DNA from: Pseudophaeomoniella oleicola
Taxonomy: Eukaryota; Ascomycota; Eurotiomycetes; Phaeomoniellales; Phaeomoniellaceae
Assembly: GCA_003868215.1 (NCBI GenBank)
Contig: QWDQ01000012.1
Coordinates: 124,001 to 188,000, forward strand
DNA: 64,000 nt
Direction of reading: 5' to 3'
Positions 35,384-45,925 of the stretch are shown here, piece by piece. A model generated the notes under the pieces. That model was not told the DNA's origin, did not search any database, and saw nothing but the letters and a program-made list of their open reading frames with translations. Numbering within the stretch: position 1 is the first letter of the stretch; every line of letters begins with the position of its first letter. A program made the position numbers and the translations under genes.

Positions 35384-36153
35384 CAAGTGTCGGAAATCGT
35401 CGATCTTACCGACTTTCTCTACTGGATCCTCTAACCGCGCCATAGTATCAAAATCACTTTTTTGCAACCTTGGGGCCCACGCTAGACAGCATTCTTGGAC
35501 TATATGCGACATGCTACTACATGCTACATGGCTGTAGTAGTATCGTATCGATTTGACCACAACTCGTCTTCATTCCCTGAGTCTCCCATCAAGCACCACC
35601 CAAATTCCCCCCCCTTCCGACATTACTACGAGCTACGAGCTACGTACTTGAGCGAACTCGCTGGTTCCATCCATCCCACGATCAGCCTAACAAAGTAGAC
35701 CAACCCATCCCATCCCGTTTCCCTCGAGTCAATTTTCGGGCTCGCTGGTCGAGATTCACCGCAGCCCCCGTGCCCGCTCTCAATTTTCTCTCGTGTCCCA
35801 CAATTATTCTGCCGGATCCTTCCTACCTTTTCGGCCTACGATTCTACTACCACGTTAACGTTACGACTGAGCTGCCGGATTCCCATCTCATGATAAGTTA
35901 TCAAAGCAGATGCATGAGCTTATCATATGTTGAACTGAATCCCAATTGTTATCAAATACTCGACTACCCCTCAATATATTCTCGTAAACCTCACCCTCGA
36001 ATCTGATCTTGATCTTACAATCAAACAACACCTGTTCCTCTAACTGTCCGCTCGCCATATCAACCGCCACCCATCTAGACAAAGCCCCAGTTGTGACAAC
36101 AGCTCGACCTTGCAGCAAGGGTTTACCTTACCACACACTATCAAGAGCGAGTG

Positions 36154-36160
36154 TATATAA
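36154..36160 (+). promoter_or_regulatory. TATA-like element upstream of the bHLH gene
   Basis: TATATAA lies 44 bases before the ATG at 36204. The distance would give a very short leader, so it may not be the main TATA box. Confidence 0.3.
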
Positions 36161-36203
36161 GAAACACTTCACCTCAAACCAGTTCCATATATCTGACGCC
36201 AGA

Positions 36204-37234
36204 ATGGTGCTGAGTTCAGGTGGCTTGGTCATGCCTCAATGGACTGATGTAAGTTGATATCAACTAAATCATGCAGCGACGCGTAAGTAATTGACTTTGT
36301 TGTAGGAATATACTGAATCCGATTTCAATTTCTCAAATAGCAGTGGTCAACAAGACTACTCACCCACGAATCAGAGCGCGACTGGTAAGTCCAAGGTGGC
36401 GAACACCGTGATATGCCCTCGAGTAACCGTTTGATAGAAATGCAGCAATGGCAGTTGCAGGATAATTCGGACAGCATGAACGCTGATCCCACGTCGATAC
36501 TCGTGGATTCGCCTAGCTGTGCTTCCAATGCATCAGTGTCTGGTATCCGCACAGCGTCAACAACTGCATCCTCACCCGCCGAGTTGAAGAACAAGGGCTT
36601 CTGTCCGTTCGTGGCTGGCCTGACCCAGGAATGTGTGCCGCAGTATTGCGGTCCTGATGCACCATGTTTGCAAGGCCAGGCTGTCTCGGGCATTCCGGAA
36701 GTCCCGGAAATCGAAGAATGTGACATGGCAGCTTACAATAGCAATCCTTCGGAAGAGAACTCTCCACAGAAGTCTCAACTCTTCAAGGAGTCTGAGTCCC
36801 AACAAGATCGCCGCCAGAAACGGACGTCTACCGGTGGTACAGTGGCTGCTGCTGCTGGTGGCCCGGCTACCTCCCGAGGTCGACAAGCCCATTCACTAGT
36901 TGAACGCAAATATCGCGAGAATCTTAACTCTAAGATCGATGAACTACATGATGCCATCCAGGCAATTCAACTCAGCCGAAAGGACGGCAGTCGGTCCGGT
37001 GTCCAAGGGCCTCCAGCTCTTGGCTCTGGTGGCAGAGCACGCAAGAGCGACATCCTCGCAGAAGCTCTTAGCTACATTTATCAAAGCCAGGTGGACATGC
37101 GCCATATGGCCGACGAGATTTCTCGCTTGAAGTCGCAATCTAAACCAGCTGAGAAGCCCGTCAACAAATGCGATGACTGTGCTTTGAAGAAGCAGGTCAT
37201 GAGGTTGCGTCTGCTGGCAGACAGCGGCGAGTGA
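36204..37234 (+). CDS. SREBP-type bHLH transcription factor without a membrane anchor
   Basis: A DNA-binding protein of 306 residues. Exons 36204..36248, 36306..36384, 36438..37234; introns of 57 and 53 bp, phases consistent. The first 150 residues are acidic, Ser-rich, with a Cys cluster (CPFVAGLTQECVPQYCG). The basic region RGRQAHSLVERKYREN (about 188-203) has His193, Glu197, Arg198 and Tyr200; a tyrosine at that place, instead of arginine, marks the SREBP class, which can bind sterol-regulatory as well as E-box sites. A loop longer than usual (SRSGVQGPPALGSGGRA) separates helix 1 from helix 2 (KSDILAEALSYIY). After helix 2 a leucine-spaced segment and CDDCALKKQVMRLRLL follow. There is no transmembrane segment, so it is not a membrane-released SREBP such as SrbA. 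Targets are unknown. Confidence 0.87.
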
Positions 37235-37929
37235 GGAGCCTGACCCCCGTCGGGCATTCACTTTTACTACAAAGTCTTCGGACTTATGTTCCACTCAACC
37301 CTCAGATGCATCATATACCCATCATGCAAGGTCGTCGTCGTCGTTGACAGCGGCCTCCATGACACTTGCGTACTTGCTATGGTAGTTGCCTCTCTGCTTA
37401 TCCATGCTCAAACAAAAGCGCATCGCAGCGAGCCCCTGAGGATGCACCCGCCATTGTAATGGGGACGAATATGCCATTGGCCTCCAGTTGTTCGCGGTAC
37501 TTCCACCGCCTCAGGCAAGGCGACGATGTATCGTGTTGTTGCTGGTGGACCTCCAACGCGATTCAGCTCTCTCATTCCTCACTAGAGGATAAAGGAAAAA
37601 AAAGGCGCAGCTCGAAGAGATACAAAGACATGGATCCTGCGACGACGTATCCGTTAGAAGTCAGACCAGGTTGGTGGTTGGCGTTGGCGTTATCATGACA
37701 ACTTTCGTGGATTGGGTATCCCCATGGAAAAGCTTACAATTTGGGCATCGGGGTGTCGCCTCTGTATGCTTGGCTTGAACCCGAGTTCGTCTCGAGCATT
37801 AGCTCACTCAGATGACTTCCAACATAGACCAATTGATAGAGTAACCAGTTTCTGCTGCGCCAATAAGTAGTCGACGTGGTGCTTCTCCACGCATGCGAAC
37901 CAATTGTCCTGCAACCACATAAAGTTATA
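37235..37929. other. Intergenic region between convergent gene ends
   Basis: 0.7 kb. A frame on the minus strand continues past the RING gene's stop at 37930 in another phase (37734-38519), but it is not coding by domain content. No repeats of note. Confidence 0.45.
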
Positions 37930-38836
37930 TCAGACCGCGCTCCAGGTTGTGCTGTGTACATCAATGACGTCCCGTTGCGATGTGTCAAAGAACAAAACTC
38001 TTTTGCAAATAGGGCAGTCTGAGTGACCGGAGTCGCATAGCCATCTATCGATGCAGGCCGAGTGGAAGACGTGGTGGCAGGGGAGCTCCCTAATCGTGTG
38101 GGTGGGGATAAATTCGTCGAGGCAAATCGCGCTAGTATAGCCATGTCCATCAGTTGCCCAACTTCTCCTAGAACAACCCAACAACGTCGCAACGCCGCAA
38201 CCGATAAGGAGGGGGGCCGATGAGGTATAGGGAGTGTGTGTAAGATGTGTAAGAAAAGGGAGCAATGCACCATAGTGTTTGACAGCCTTCCATGTGCTGC
38301 AGATATGCCAGCGGGTGTTTTATTATCTCCTTCGTATTTGTATCTTGCCAATCTTGGAACGACCTCCTCTTTGCCAATTTGTCCAAGTTGCGGATGACTT
38401 GCTTGTTCGAGAAGTATGGGAGTCCGAGTCGGGGAGGGTAGGTAGGTCGAGGACCCGTCGAAGGATGTGGTGGACGACAGAGGAAGTGCATGGCGCTGAA
38501 GTCCCAAGGGACAAGTCATGATGTTAGCAACAGACGAGACAGGTCATACATGATGACGAAGGAGAAGGGGAGGGGCACGGGGTTCGAGAGACTCAACAGG
38601 AACATTGCGACAACGACGGATACGATCCCGATGATTGGCAGGATTATGATGGCCTTGTCGAAATTCTTTCCATCTCCACCATCGACATCCGACAGCGCCG
38701 TTTGGGTCGCACTGCTGGCGCTGCTGCTGCTGCCGTTCTCAGCGGTAGTGTTGGCGACGACGGTATTCGTTGTATTCGTGGCCGATCGAATCATATACTG
38801 GAGGGAGGAGGAGGATGAAGACGAAGAGGAGGACAT
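37930..38836 (-). CDS. Membrane-anchored RING-H2 protein, probable E3 ubiquitin ligase
   Basis: Likely attaches ubiquitin to membrane or secretory-pathway proteins. Model: complement(37930..38131, 38271..38495, 38550..38836), 237 residues. Exon 1 starts with a Ser run, then Asn/Thr-rich sequence with glycosylation sites and a membrane helix (AIIILPIIGIVSVVVAMFLL). The first intron (54 bp) has a perfect TGCTAAC branch point. The last exon carries the RING-H2 finger: CAIC, then CHHVFHSAC and CPIC, all eight ligands in order. The second intron (139 bp, donor GTGCAT) is chosen because it alone rebuilds the first zinc Cys (TG joined to C) in phase; this donor is weak, so that junction is the uncertain part. 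The protein ends soon after the finger. Confidence 0.65.
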
Positions 38837-39744
38837 GTTTGACTAAGTAAGAAGAATAGTATCCGCAAGGACAACGAGAGGCAGGCAGGCCCCTAAGCTG
38901 TCACTTCATACAAGAATGAAGAAAGAAACCGGAAGTCTTCCTTCCTTTTCAAAGGAAACGACGAACATTTCGCTTCTTGTCGATCCATGGACCAGCCCGC
39001 CCGGCCCAACCCTGCAGATCAAATAGGTAGTAATACAGTACCCATCCCAACCAACTTCGTTCCGACAAGTTTTCTCAACTCAGAGCGGAGCCGGCACGAG
39101 ATCGATCACGAGCAAAACCAGGGATCGATGATGTGTTCTCTGTGTTTATGTGAGAGTTGATGCAAGAGCACGGCGGCGGCGAGAGACCCCAGACATATAT
39201 GTTCCAATTACCCAATCCAGGTTCCGTTTCCCATATCATGGCATGACGACGCAAGACGAACCCGAACCGAATTGAATACCTAGTAGGTGATATGATGAGA
39301 GATACAAGAAAAAGAAGAAGAAGAAGCTGGATCCGGTATCATGTGAGATCATCGTCTCGTGGCCTGACACTTTTGCTCGGGGAGGCGGGGGAGATATGTG
39401 CATCTCTCTATCTGCTTTCCTTCCCCCGCCCGATGGTTGACTGACTACAGTACAGTAAGGTACTTACTTACGTACGTACATACGTATGTATAGAACCCTT
39501 TTGCTCTCTCGTGTTCGGTTGCTCCATGTGGTTCCCGAGTGGAGAGAGGAGGCAGAAGAGAGATCGAAGACGGGTGCCAAGGGGAAAGGACCGAGAGGTT
39601 GGTTTGGATTGGGTTCAACAGGTAGAAGAGAACGATGGACGGACGGACGGACGGGGGGAAGGAAGGGGGCTGTTACCTACTACTCCTCTCTTCTTACACG
39701 TAGTATACATGTATACAATCAACTCACCACAAGCTCAGCTCACA

Positions 39745-39773
39745 TCACCTCACCTCACCTCACCTCACCTCAC
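39745..39773. repeat. CACCT pentanucleotide repeat
   Basis: About five to six tandem CACCT units in intergenic DNA. Confidence 0.85.
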
Positions 39774-41439
39774 TTCTCGCGTCCTCGTCTTTTAATGACG
39801 TGACATGGGTCAAAGTACAGGGCAGGGCAGACAGTACCTTGGTAGTAGTCTGTTGATTCTCATACTATATCTTCCTTTCCCCCAACCGAAAGCACTACTA
39901 CCTACCTACCTAGTACCTACCTACCTAGTAGTAGGTAGGTACCTATTGCACACAAGCCTTCTTTCCTTCCTACATGTGACCTTTTCATACTACTAGATAC
40001 GTATACCTATTATCACGTTGTCTCTCTCTCCATATTTGCTTACCTTTTCTTTCTTAATCTACAACTCTTCCTATTCTACTACCACTACTACCTAGGTACC
40101 TACGTATGTGGTGGTGGTCTGTCGTTCCCATCGTCCCATCATACATACACAGCAAACAAACACCTGACCGCCAAGCCTTGATATACACCCTTTAGGTGAT
40201 CATACAACCCCAATACGTAATTTACACGTGACAACTCCCCTAAACCACCTACGCGTTCCGCCCGTATTATTGTCGTGCCGGCCCATGTGGTGTGACATTG
40301 CAACAGTAGTTAACTAAGGTACCTAGTACCTAGGTAACTTAGTTCCGACGGAAGTTTAGCCGAGAGAGAGAGAGAGAGAGACCATTCGATGGGAACACCC
40401 GCTAATTAGGTAGTTGGTAATTAATTAAAGAAGCTTATGGAAGATCCCGTTTTTTTTTTACATAGTAAAAGATACAAGGTACTGGTTTTGTGGGAAATCC
40501 CATGGTTTCTTTTTCTTTGGGGATCTTTATTTTTCTGGTCTTTAGGCGGTTTTTTACCACGCGGCGCGCGACAACAATACTAGGTAGGTACTTAGAGAGC
40601 CCGACCAGCCGGTCGGTCGGTCGGTCCTACCTTACATAAGAGTACCTACCTTACCTACACTGCTTCGCCTTATAAGGATGGCGCACCATGGATAACGGAT
40701 AGATCGGAATGGAATTGTACACAGCACACACCGTAGTACACTACTAGGTAGGTACCATACCTACTACGGTACTTGTGTGTACCCGACTAGATGGATAGAT
40801 GGATCTAGAACTTTCAACTTATCTTATCATATAATGATATGTAACAGGGATACATGCATAAGCTACTAAGCTTCCTTGCTTGCTTGCTTACTCTATCGTT
40901 GGAAAGCAATGTCTTACTAACCTTTGTACCTGGATAGATAAGGTAGATAGGCACGCGACGGATGGTCGGTCGGTCGGTTGGTCGGTCGGATCTTTCCATT
41001 GTTGGGTACCTATGTTTCTCTTGGTCGGTGAGGGCGCATGTAGCTACTAGGTAGTTTGCTTCTGGTAAGTAAGGTAGGTACTTATCTAGTGATAAGTGAT
41101 GGAAGTTGTTCTGTGTTGGTTGGTTGGTCGGTCAAATGTGAGGTACTTGTAGATACTGTGGCTCGATGAGGAGGAGGAGGGGTAGGGTAGGTAACATGCA
41201 CTGGTATGCATGTCTTTGGCGTCGGCAGAGGCCAGAAGAATACATACACAAACTGCTACTTCCTCGGTATAATGTATCTCGTTAAAATTAACATCCTCTT
41301 CAGACAGTGAGAATCGCAGTGTTCACAGTAAGTACTGTACCTACCTGGTTGGGGAGACAAACATCAGAAATACCCTCCCGGTAAAAAATACACACAACCG
41401 AACAACTTCTATCAGATAAGATTCGCTACTCGGGACATG

Positions 41440-41523
41440 TACCGTGGTACCTAGGGAGGTACCTAAATTTATACGGTGGATTTGCGCGATCATCGATGTA
41501 CCAAGGGAGGTACCTAGGTACCG
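41440..41523. repeat. Imperfect direct repeats built on GGGAGGTACCTA
   Basis: The block GGGAGGTACCTA occurs near 41453-41464 and again near 41506-41517, each preceded by GTACC(T/A)A and separated by about 40 unrelated bases. Both copies contain the GGTACC palindrome. Confidence 0.8.
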
Positions 41524-42611
41524 GACCCCACTGGCGAAGGGGGGGTGAGCATGACGGTATGGATACGGATTGATTCGGTATTGGGTGTGAAATGTATATG
41601 TGGCTGGTATTGTAAGAGAAATGCTGCCTTGTTGGGAAAGCAAGATGCGAGGGCCCACTTATGGAATATTCCGATCGGTACTATTTTAAAAGGGCTTGAG
41701 GGATCGCGCTACGGGATGAACCCCGTTGGATGGGGTGATATGCGAAACGGGACCTGCCATGAAGAGGATCAGTATCTGACACGGATACTTCCATTGCCCT
41801 ACCCTGTCCTATTTCAGACCCGTGCGACAAGGCTGGCCTGCTTACTGTACAACACATAGTCCATTACGATGGAATCAAGGTCGTCGCCGCTGCAGTGTGC
41901 TTGAGTGATACCTACCAATCATCCATCCATCAATTCGCTCGCTCTCACTTGCTGACCTGAAGTAGAGAGGTGGTGATGACAGGATGCAGCCTATGCTCCT
42001 AGTGAGATCTCAGTGTTTATACTACTAGGTACTTAGTAGAGGATGATGATCGAGCAATTCGTCGTTCGGTTATGATTTCCATGTGGATATGTAGATCAAA
42101 GGTTGATGGGGGTGTGTTCGACATTGTTGCTCGACGGTCTGGACTCTCTCCTGGCGGATCTGTCTCAGTTGGAGTATGGGGACTTTCTGTGGAGATGTAA
42201 AGCAGATTTGCTGATGGAGAATTTGAAAGACTGGAGAACTATGTCATGTGTAGTAGAAGTATGACGGCAACGTCAAGAAAGTAATGCAGTTTTGTGTACA
42301 TGAGTATGAACAACATATGTGCAATTGCTCAAAAAAGCGACCGAAAAGCCCTTTTCGTCTGGGTATCCTAGGGGAAAACACACGTCATCAGATAAGGAAA
42401 TTGTAGGAAAAGACTCTCGTCTGGAAACACAATGACTAGTGATCGCATCAACAATGAGGAGGCAAATATCATCCATCCTCTCTTCCAGCTTCGTACACTT
42501 CATCGTCGTTCATCATTATCATATGGATTCGTAAAAAGCGCGAATCGAACGGGAAATGGGATCCTTCCTCCAGTAACTCTCTTCGCGCACAGAGATTCAT
42601 TCGCAAGCCCA

Positions 42612-43466
42612 TCACTCAACGGTAACTTGCTTTTTCAGGACCCTTTCATGTGGCATCTTTGTGACTCTGATCCGCAAGAGGCCGTGCTGGAGACTTGGAG
42701 GCGTCATATTATCGTGATCGACGTCAATCGGAAAATTGAAATTTCGCGCAAAATATCCGATCCGTCGCTCATTGACCGTCAGGTGAGGTCTTGGTATCTT
42801 CCATTTTTTGGTCTTCTTCTCTCCATTTTGTAATTCGCCGACAGCATTGTCGGAAACGCTCTCTTCGTGGGAGACCGTGGGACGGCCGTCCGTCGTCAAC
42901 GCATCTTCAGGGCGGAGAGGGTAAGTTCCACATTCCGCACATGGTTCGTCGTCTTGGTTACCGGCTTTTCCTTCGCAAGCACCAGCTTTCTCGATCTCCG
43001 TAGCGGCGGGTTGTTTGGGTTCGTTGATACAACCAGCGACATGGGGCCTGTAAATACGAGCTTCGACAACGAGAGTGCGAGTGGACATCCATCGAACGGA
43101 GATTTTGTCTTTATTTTTGATGCCGGGAAGTTCAATGTCAATGAAATAGTCGGACTGAGTCTCTCGGACATCAGTTGCAGGTATATGCGCTTCAAGATCC
43201 GGGTTGTGAAACATCCTCCCAACTTTATGTCGGAAGTACGGGAAAGGGAGATGATGTTGGTTGAGGTGAGGGCTACCCCACGTTTCTTCGAGGTACATAG
43301 TTGGAAGCGGGGCTTCAAAGGGGTAAATTGTTGCTGCCATTTTCTGGCCTGGCGAAGATGGAGCTTTGGTATGGTGAAGGTTGTGCGATAAATGCGGATG
43401 TGGAATATGTGGCGCTGGCACGGTAGTCAAATAGCTGTCGACCAGATAGTCACCGTAGGCATTCAT
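42612..43466 (-). CDS. Small heat shock protein (Hsp20/alpha-crystallin) with a large insert
   Basis: An ATP-independent chaperone that holds unfolding proteins. A 284-residue single-exon protein. The N-terminal 90 residues are His/Pro-rich. The alpha-crystallin domain starts at about residue 94 (HIPATDVRETQSDYFIDIEL) and continues through PGIKNKDKISVRW and TLVVEARIYRP. It is then interrupted by an insert of about 80 residues, charged and with two close Cys pairs at CAECGTY and nearby. It resumes at RPHLTVNERRIGYFARNFNF and ends with HGLLRIRVTKMP, the conserved GLL/I-x-I strand. Inserts at this place are known in the fungal Hsp30 group. A GAAGGTTC half heat-shock element lies at 43470-43477, too close to the ATG to be the main one. 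Confidence 0.9.
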   Translation of the reverse strand: MNAYGDYLVDSYLTTVPAPHIPHPHLSHNLHHTKAPSSPGQKMAATIYPFEAPLPTMYLEETWGSPHLNQHHLPFPYFRHKVGRMFHNPDLEAHIPATDVRETQSDYFIDIELPGIKNKDKISVRWMSTRTLVVEARIYRPHVAGCINEPKQPAATEIEKAGACEGKAGNQDDEPCAECGTYPLRPEDALTTDGRPTVSHEESVSDNAVGELQNGEKKTKKWKIPRPHLTVNERRIGYFARNFNFPIDVDHDNMTPPSLQHGLLRIRVTKMPHERVLKKQVTVE

Positions 43467-44182
43467 GGTGAAGGTTCAAGTTGAGGAATGATTGCAATTA
43501 CCCGGGGGAGAAGGGTCCTTTTCATTTCTTGGTCCACATGGAGCTTCCGTTCCGAGGGGTAAGTTGGGGGGGAATCGAGATCTTCCTAGGACGATCTCCT
43601 CTAATCCCGAAGATGCTGCTAAAGTCTCAGGTGATGGTTGACGCCAGGGAAGGCCCGTCCGAGAAGAAACCTGGGGTGAGATACCCATCAGGTGACGGTA
43701 TCAATACTGTACCATAGTGAATAGGTGTGGTTTCCACTATACCCACCGTTTCCAGCCCTACACTTCCCGACGCCACGAAGGTAGTCGCGGGGAGGGCCAA
43801 GCGTCCGGCATGTACTATGATACATCTCGCAGTAGTCTCCGTGACCATGCGGGAGGATCAAGGCCCTTGGCGAGTTTGTTCCTGAAGTCACAACGGTTGA
43901 GGAGGATTCTGGACCTTTCAGTGCAGCTCGGCAGTATCCGCTACCCCGGATTAGGAGGCGAGGGTTCGAAGGTTGCAGAATGATCCAAAAGGCAGTCATA
44001 AGCCGGTCCACAATCAAACATCGACATCTCATCACACTATCGATATCCAATATCCAACCCTACCTTGAAATCCCCTTGGCACAATAGCACTATAATTAGA
44101 GGCAGCCAAGAAACCTGATAGACCAACGCAGATCCTCAAGAATCCCCCCTCCCAAATTGCATCCAGCGTGAGAAGTGAAGTG
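43467..44182. other. Intergenic region upstream of Hsp20
   Basis: 0.7 kb between divergent genes. I looked for a full three-part heat-shock element (GAAnnTTCnnGAA) and did not find a clean one. Frames on both strands are of no clear origin. Confidence 0.4.
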
Positions 44183-44526
44183 ATGCCATCAGACACCAGT
44201 GGAGACCCTAGCCGAGAGGCCAAGGAAGCAGAAGAGCAAAGTCAACGCGTTTGCTCGCATGAGGAATACTCGAGTGACCAGGAAGACCGAGATGATCAAA
44301 CATGGGCGACCAAGGTATCCTCATCAGGTCAGTGCTTTCTTTTCCAACAATGCGTGTTGGGGCCATCGGCATCGGCCGACAGGCAAATCAAGGATCTAAC
44401 TGACAGGCGTCGGTCTCAGAGGAAAAGTCAAGCATGGGCGTGACACAGAGAGGGGGTCCCGGCAGTCAAGGGATCCAGACTGGTGACGGACAGGGTATTG
44501 TTAGACGTAACGTTAAAGGAAACTGA
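44183..44526 (+). CDS. Possible small spliced gene, hydrophilic protein of unknown function
   Basis: A candidate only. From an ATG at 44183 a charged frame (MPSDTSGDPSREAKEAEEQS...) runs to an intron that ends at 44406, where CTAACTGACAG gives a good branch point and acceptor. Two donors fit. GTATCC at 44315 (exons 44183..44314, 44407..44526) gives 83 residues ending GVTQRGGPGSQGIQTGDGQ and a basic tail. GTCAGT at 44328 gives a 74-residue product with another end. The first gives the more protein-like end, the second has the better donor. No known domain. It lies between the Hsp20 promoter and another small gene. Confidence 0.35.
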
Positions 44527-45225
44527 CTCAATCCTGATCTGTTTCTGTACCGGACGTCCATTGTTGAATCGTTTGTTTGAGGTGGAACGAGTACGGAATG
44601 ATCCGTGGCGTGATGGACGCGAGACATGTGTATCATTGTTACAGGTTACCACTGCAATATGGTGTAATTTATGGTATTGTTACGTATTGGCAACTTCCAA
44701 TATCACGCAACCTCGGAAGGGCGAATGCGTGTTTTTCAGTTTTGCCTCGATCGCACATTTCGCCTTTCTCATACTTGCATCGCCTGGCACTTAGCAACGG
44801 TGACTTCCGAATAACCTTGCATGGTCATTCGTACATGCAATGACCCTTCCGCAAACCAGTTCCGGTGGCTAGCACCATTGCTCATCACATTGCTAATGCT
44901 GCAGGATCTGCTTGGCTTGCTGCCTCATGATCATTCAGGCAATTGCTGTCGGAGCTGGACCCCCGCGTTTCGTTGAGTCCGGAGTGTTGAGCGACAGGAT
45001 GTGACATGTACCGTCCCGAAAGCGACCACTTCTTGCATCAGTAGATACCGTATCCATGTGCGTAACTGAGTAGAAGCAGCTTTTTATATTGACCTCTGAT
45101 TCTCTGTCATCCAATCCAAATATTCCCCCAGGTTTTCATACCAGCATCTCAGAGGCTATTATCTCCTATATTCAACTGCAACGGGGCTCTACTGTTGTGA
45201 GGTCCCTTTGGAACAGATCCCGTAC
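44527..45225. other. Intergenic region
   Basis: 0.7 kb between two small gene candidates. Short frames only; nothing recognised. Probably includes the promoter of the gene at 45226. Confidence 0.4.
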
Positions 45226-45925
45226 ATGACCAATTACCCACATTACGATCCTTTCATTGCTCAAATGGAAGCTCTTTCACCAATATCGAACAGCTCAAGC
45301 AGCTCACTCGATTCCTCGCTCCCCGACAGAACCAAGGCCAGTCCTCCCCGACCGGTCTTCAGTGATTTCGAGTGGAGCGGACCCAACTGGCAATCGCCTA
45401 CCAAGTCTAGACCAAGCGCTCGTACGCATTCCTGTTTGTCTACCCAGACCTCGTTGTGATGGTCGATGCTGATATTTCCTGGAAGACCGTGCGGCCTCCA
45501 TTTCTACAGCTCAGCTGTCTCATCTCCCGGCCACAATGTCCAAATGTGGCTGTTGCGGCAAACGACGTACTCTCTCCACCTCTAATCCCTCTTCTCCTGC
45601 CAACTCTCGAGGCGACGTCTCGCCTCCACGTCTTCACTACAGTTCTCCATTCCTCCATCCGTCAATCAAGGATGCTTGCTGCGATGACCAGATATGCCCT
45701 GACATCGAAATGCCTGGGGAAGACACCTCGAGGTCCACTGGTTGTGGCCGGGAAAGCCGCTGTGGATCATGTTCGGACTGCTACATGGCCTGGTATGAAC
45801 AGCAATTCGAAAAGGTCCATCGTCACCAGTACAGACCCCATCCGATTCAACGCCGGTACTCATTATTGCGAGTGTACGAATCTGCGTCATCAGAGGATGG
45901 GTCTGTGGATCAGGAGAAGCAATGA
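45226..45925 (+). CDS. Cys-rich two-exon protein of unknown function
   Basis: Exons 45226..45421 and 45510..45925 join in phase across an 88-bp intron (donor GTACGC, acceptor TTCTACAG, a CTGAT branch point) to give 203 residues. The first 70 residues are Ser/Pro-rich and begin MTNYPHYDPFIAQMEAL. The second exon opens with a compact Cys cluster, KCGCCGKRR, then DACCDDQICPD, then GCGRESRCGSCSDCYMAWYE. The spacing of 13 Cys in about 100 residues suggests zinc or other metal binding, or disulfides, but there is no signal peptide so metal binding is more likely. The end is charged (HRHQYRPHPIQRRYSLLR). It matches no named family I know. Both exon frames are open and share the phase, which supports a real gene. 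Confidence 0.6.

Larger units (their letters stand above)
31047..36203. other. Long gene-poor region
   Basis: 5.2 kb between divergent genes. Frames up to 214 codons occur (for example 33390-34034) but start without supported ATG context, overlap other frames of equal length and match nothing I know. Features seen are the palindrome TTCGCGCGAA at 33131-33140, a CGCGCGAAG echo near 33222, and the 12-base minisatellite near 35.3 kb. The last 300 bases should contain the bHLH promoter. It may hold decayed genes; none could be identified. Confidence 0.5.
38837..42611. other. Repeat-rich intergenic region with dense TACCTAGGTA motifs
   Basis: 3.8 kb with no gene recognised. It contains a CACCT run (about 39745-39773), GGAC and GGTC repeats (39635-39652, 40612-40625, 40963-40988), GA runs (about 40362-40380) and the densest set of TACCTAGGTA-type motifs in the window (39898-39945, 40319-40340, 41440-41523). 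Frames here are short and made of repeats. The first few hundred bases hold the promoter of the RING gene. Confidence 0.6.

Noticed and set aside
35294-35560. Minus-strand frame with repeated PLGI residues
   Set aside because: A translation of the 12-base minisatellite, not a protein domain.
43470-43477. Heat-shock element before Hsp20
   Set aside because: Only one GAAnnTTC pair, 4 bases before the ATG; a working element needs three units further upstream.
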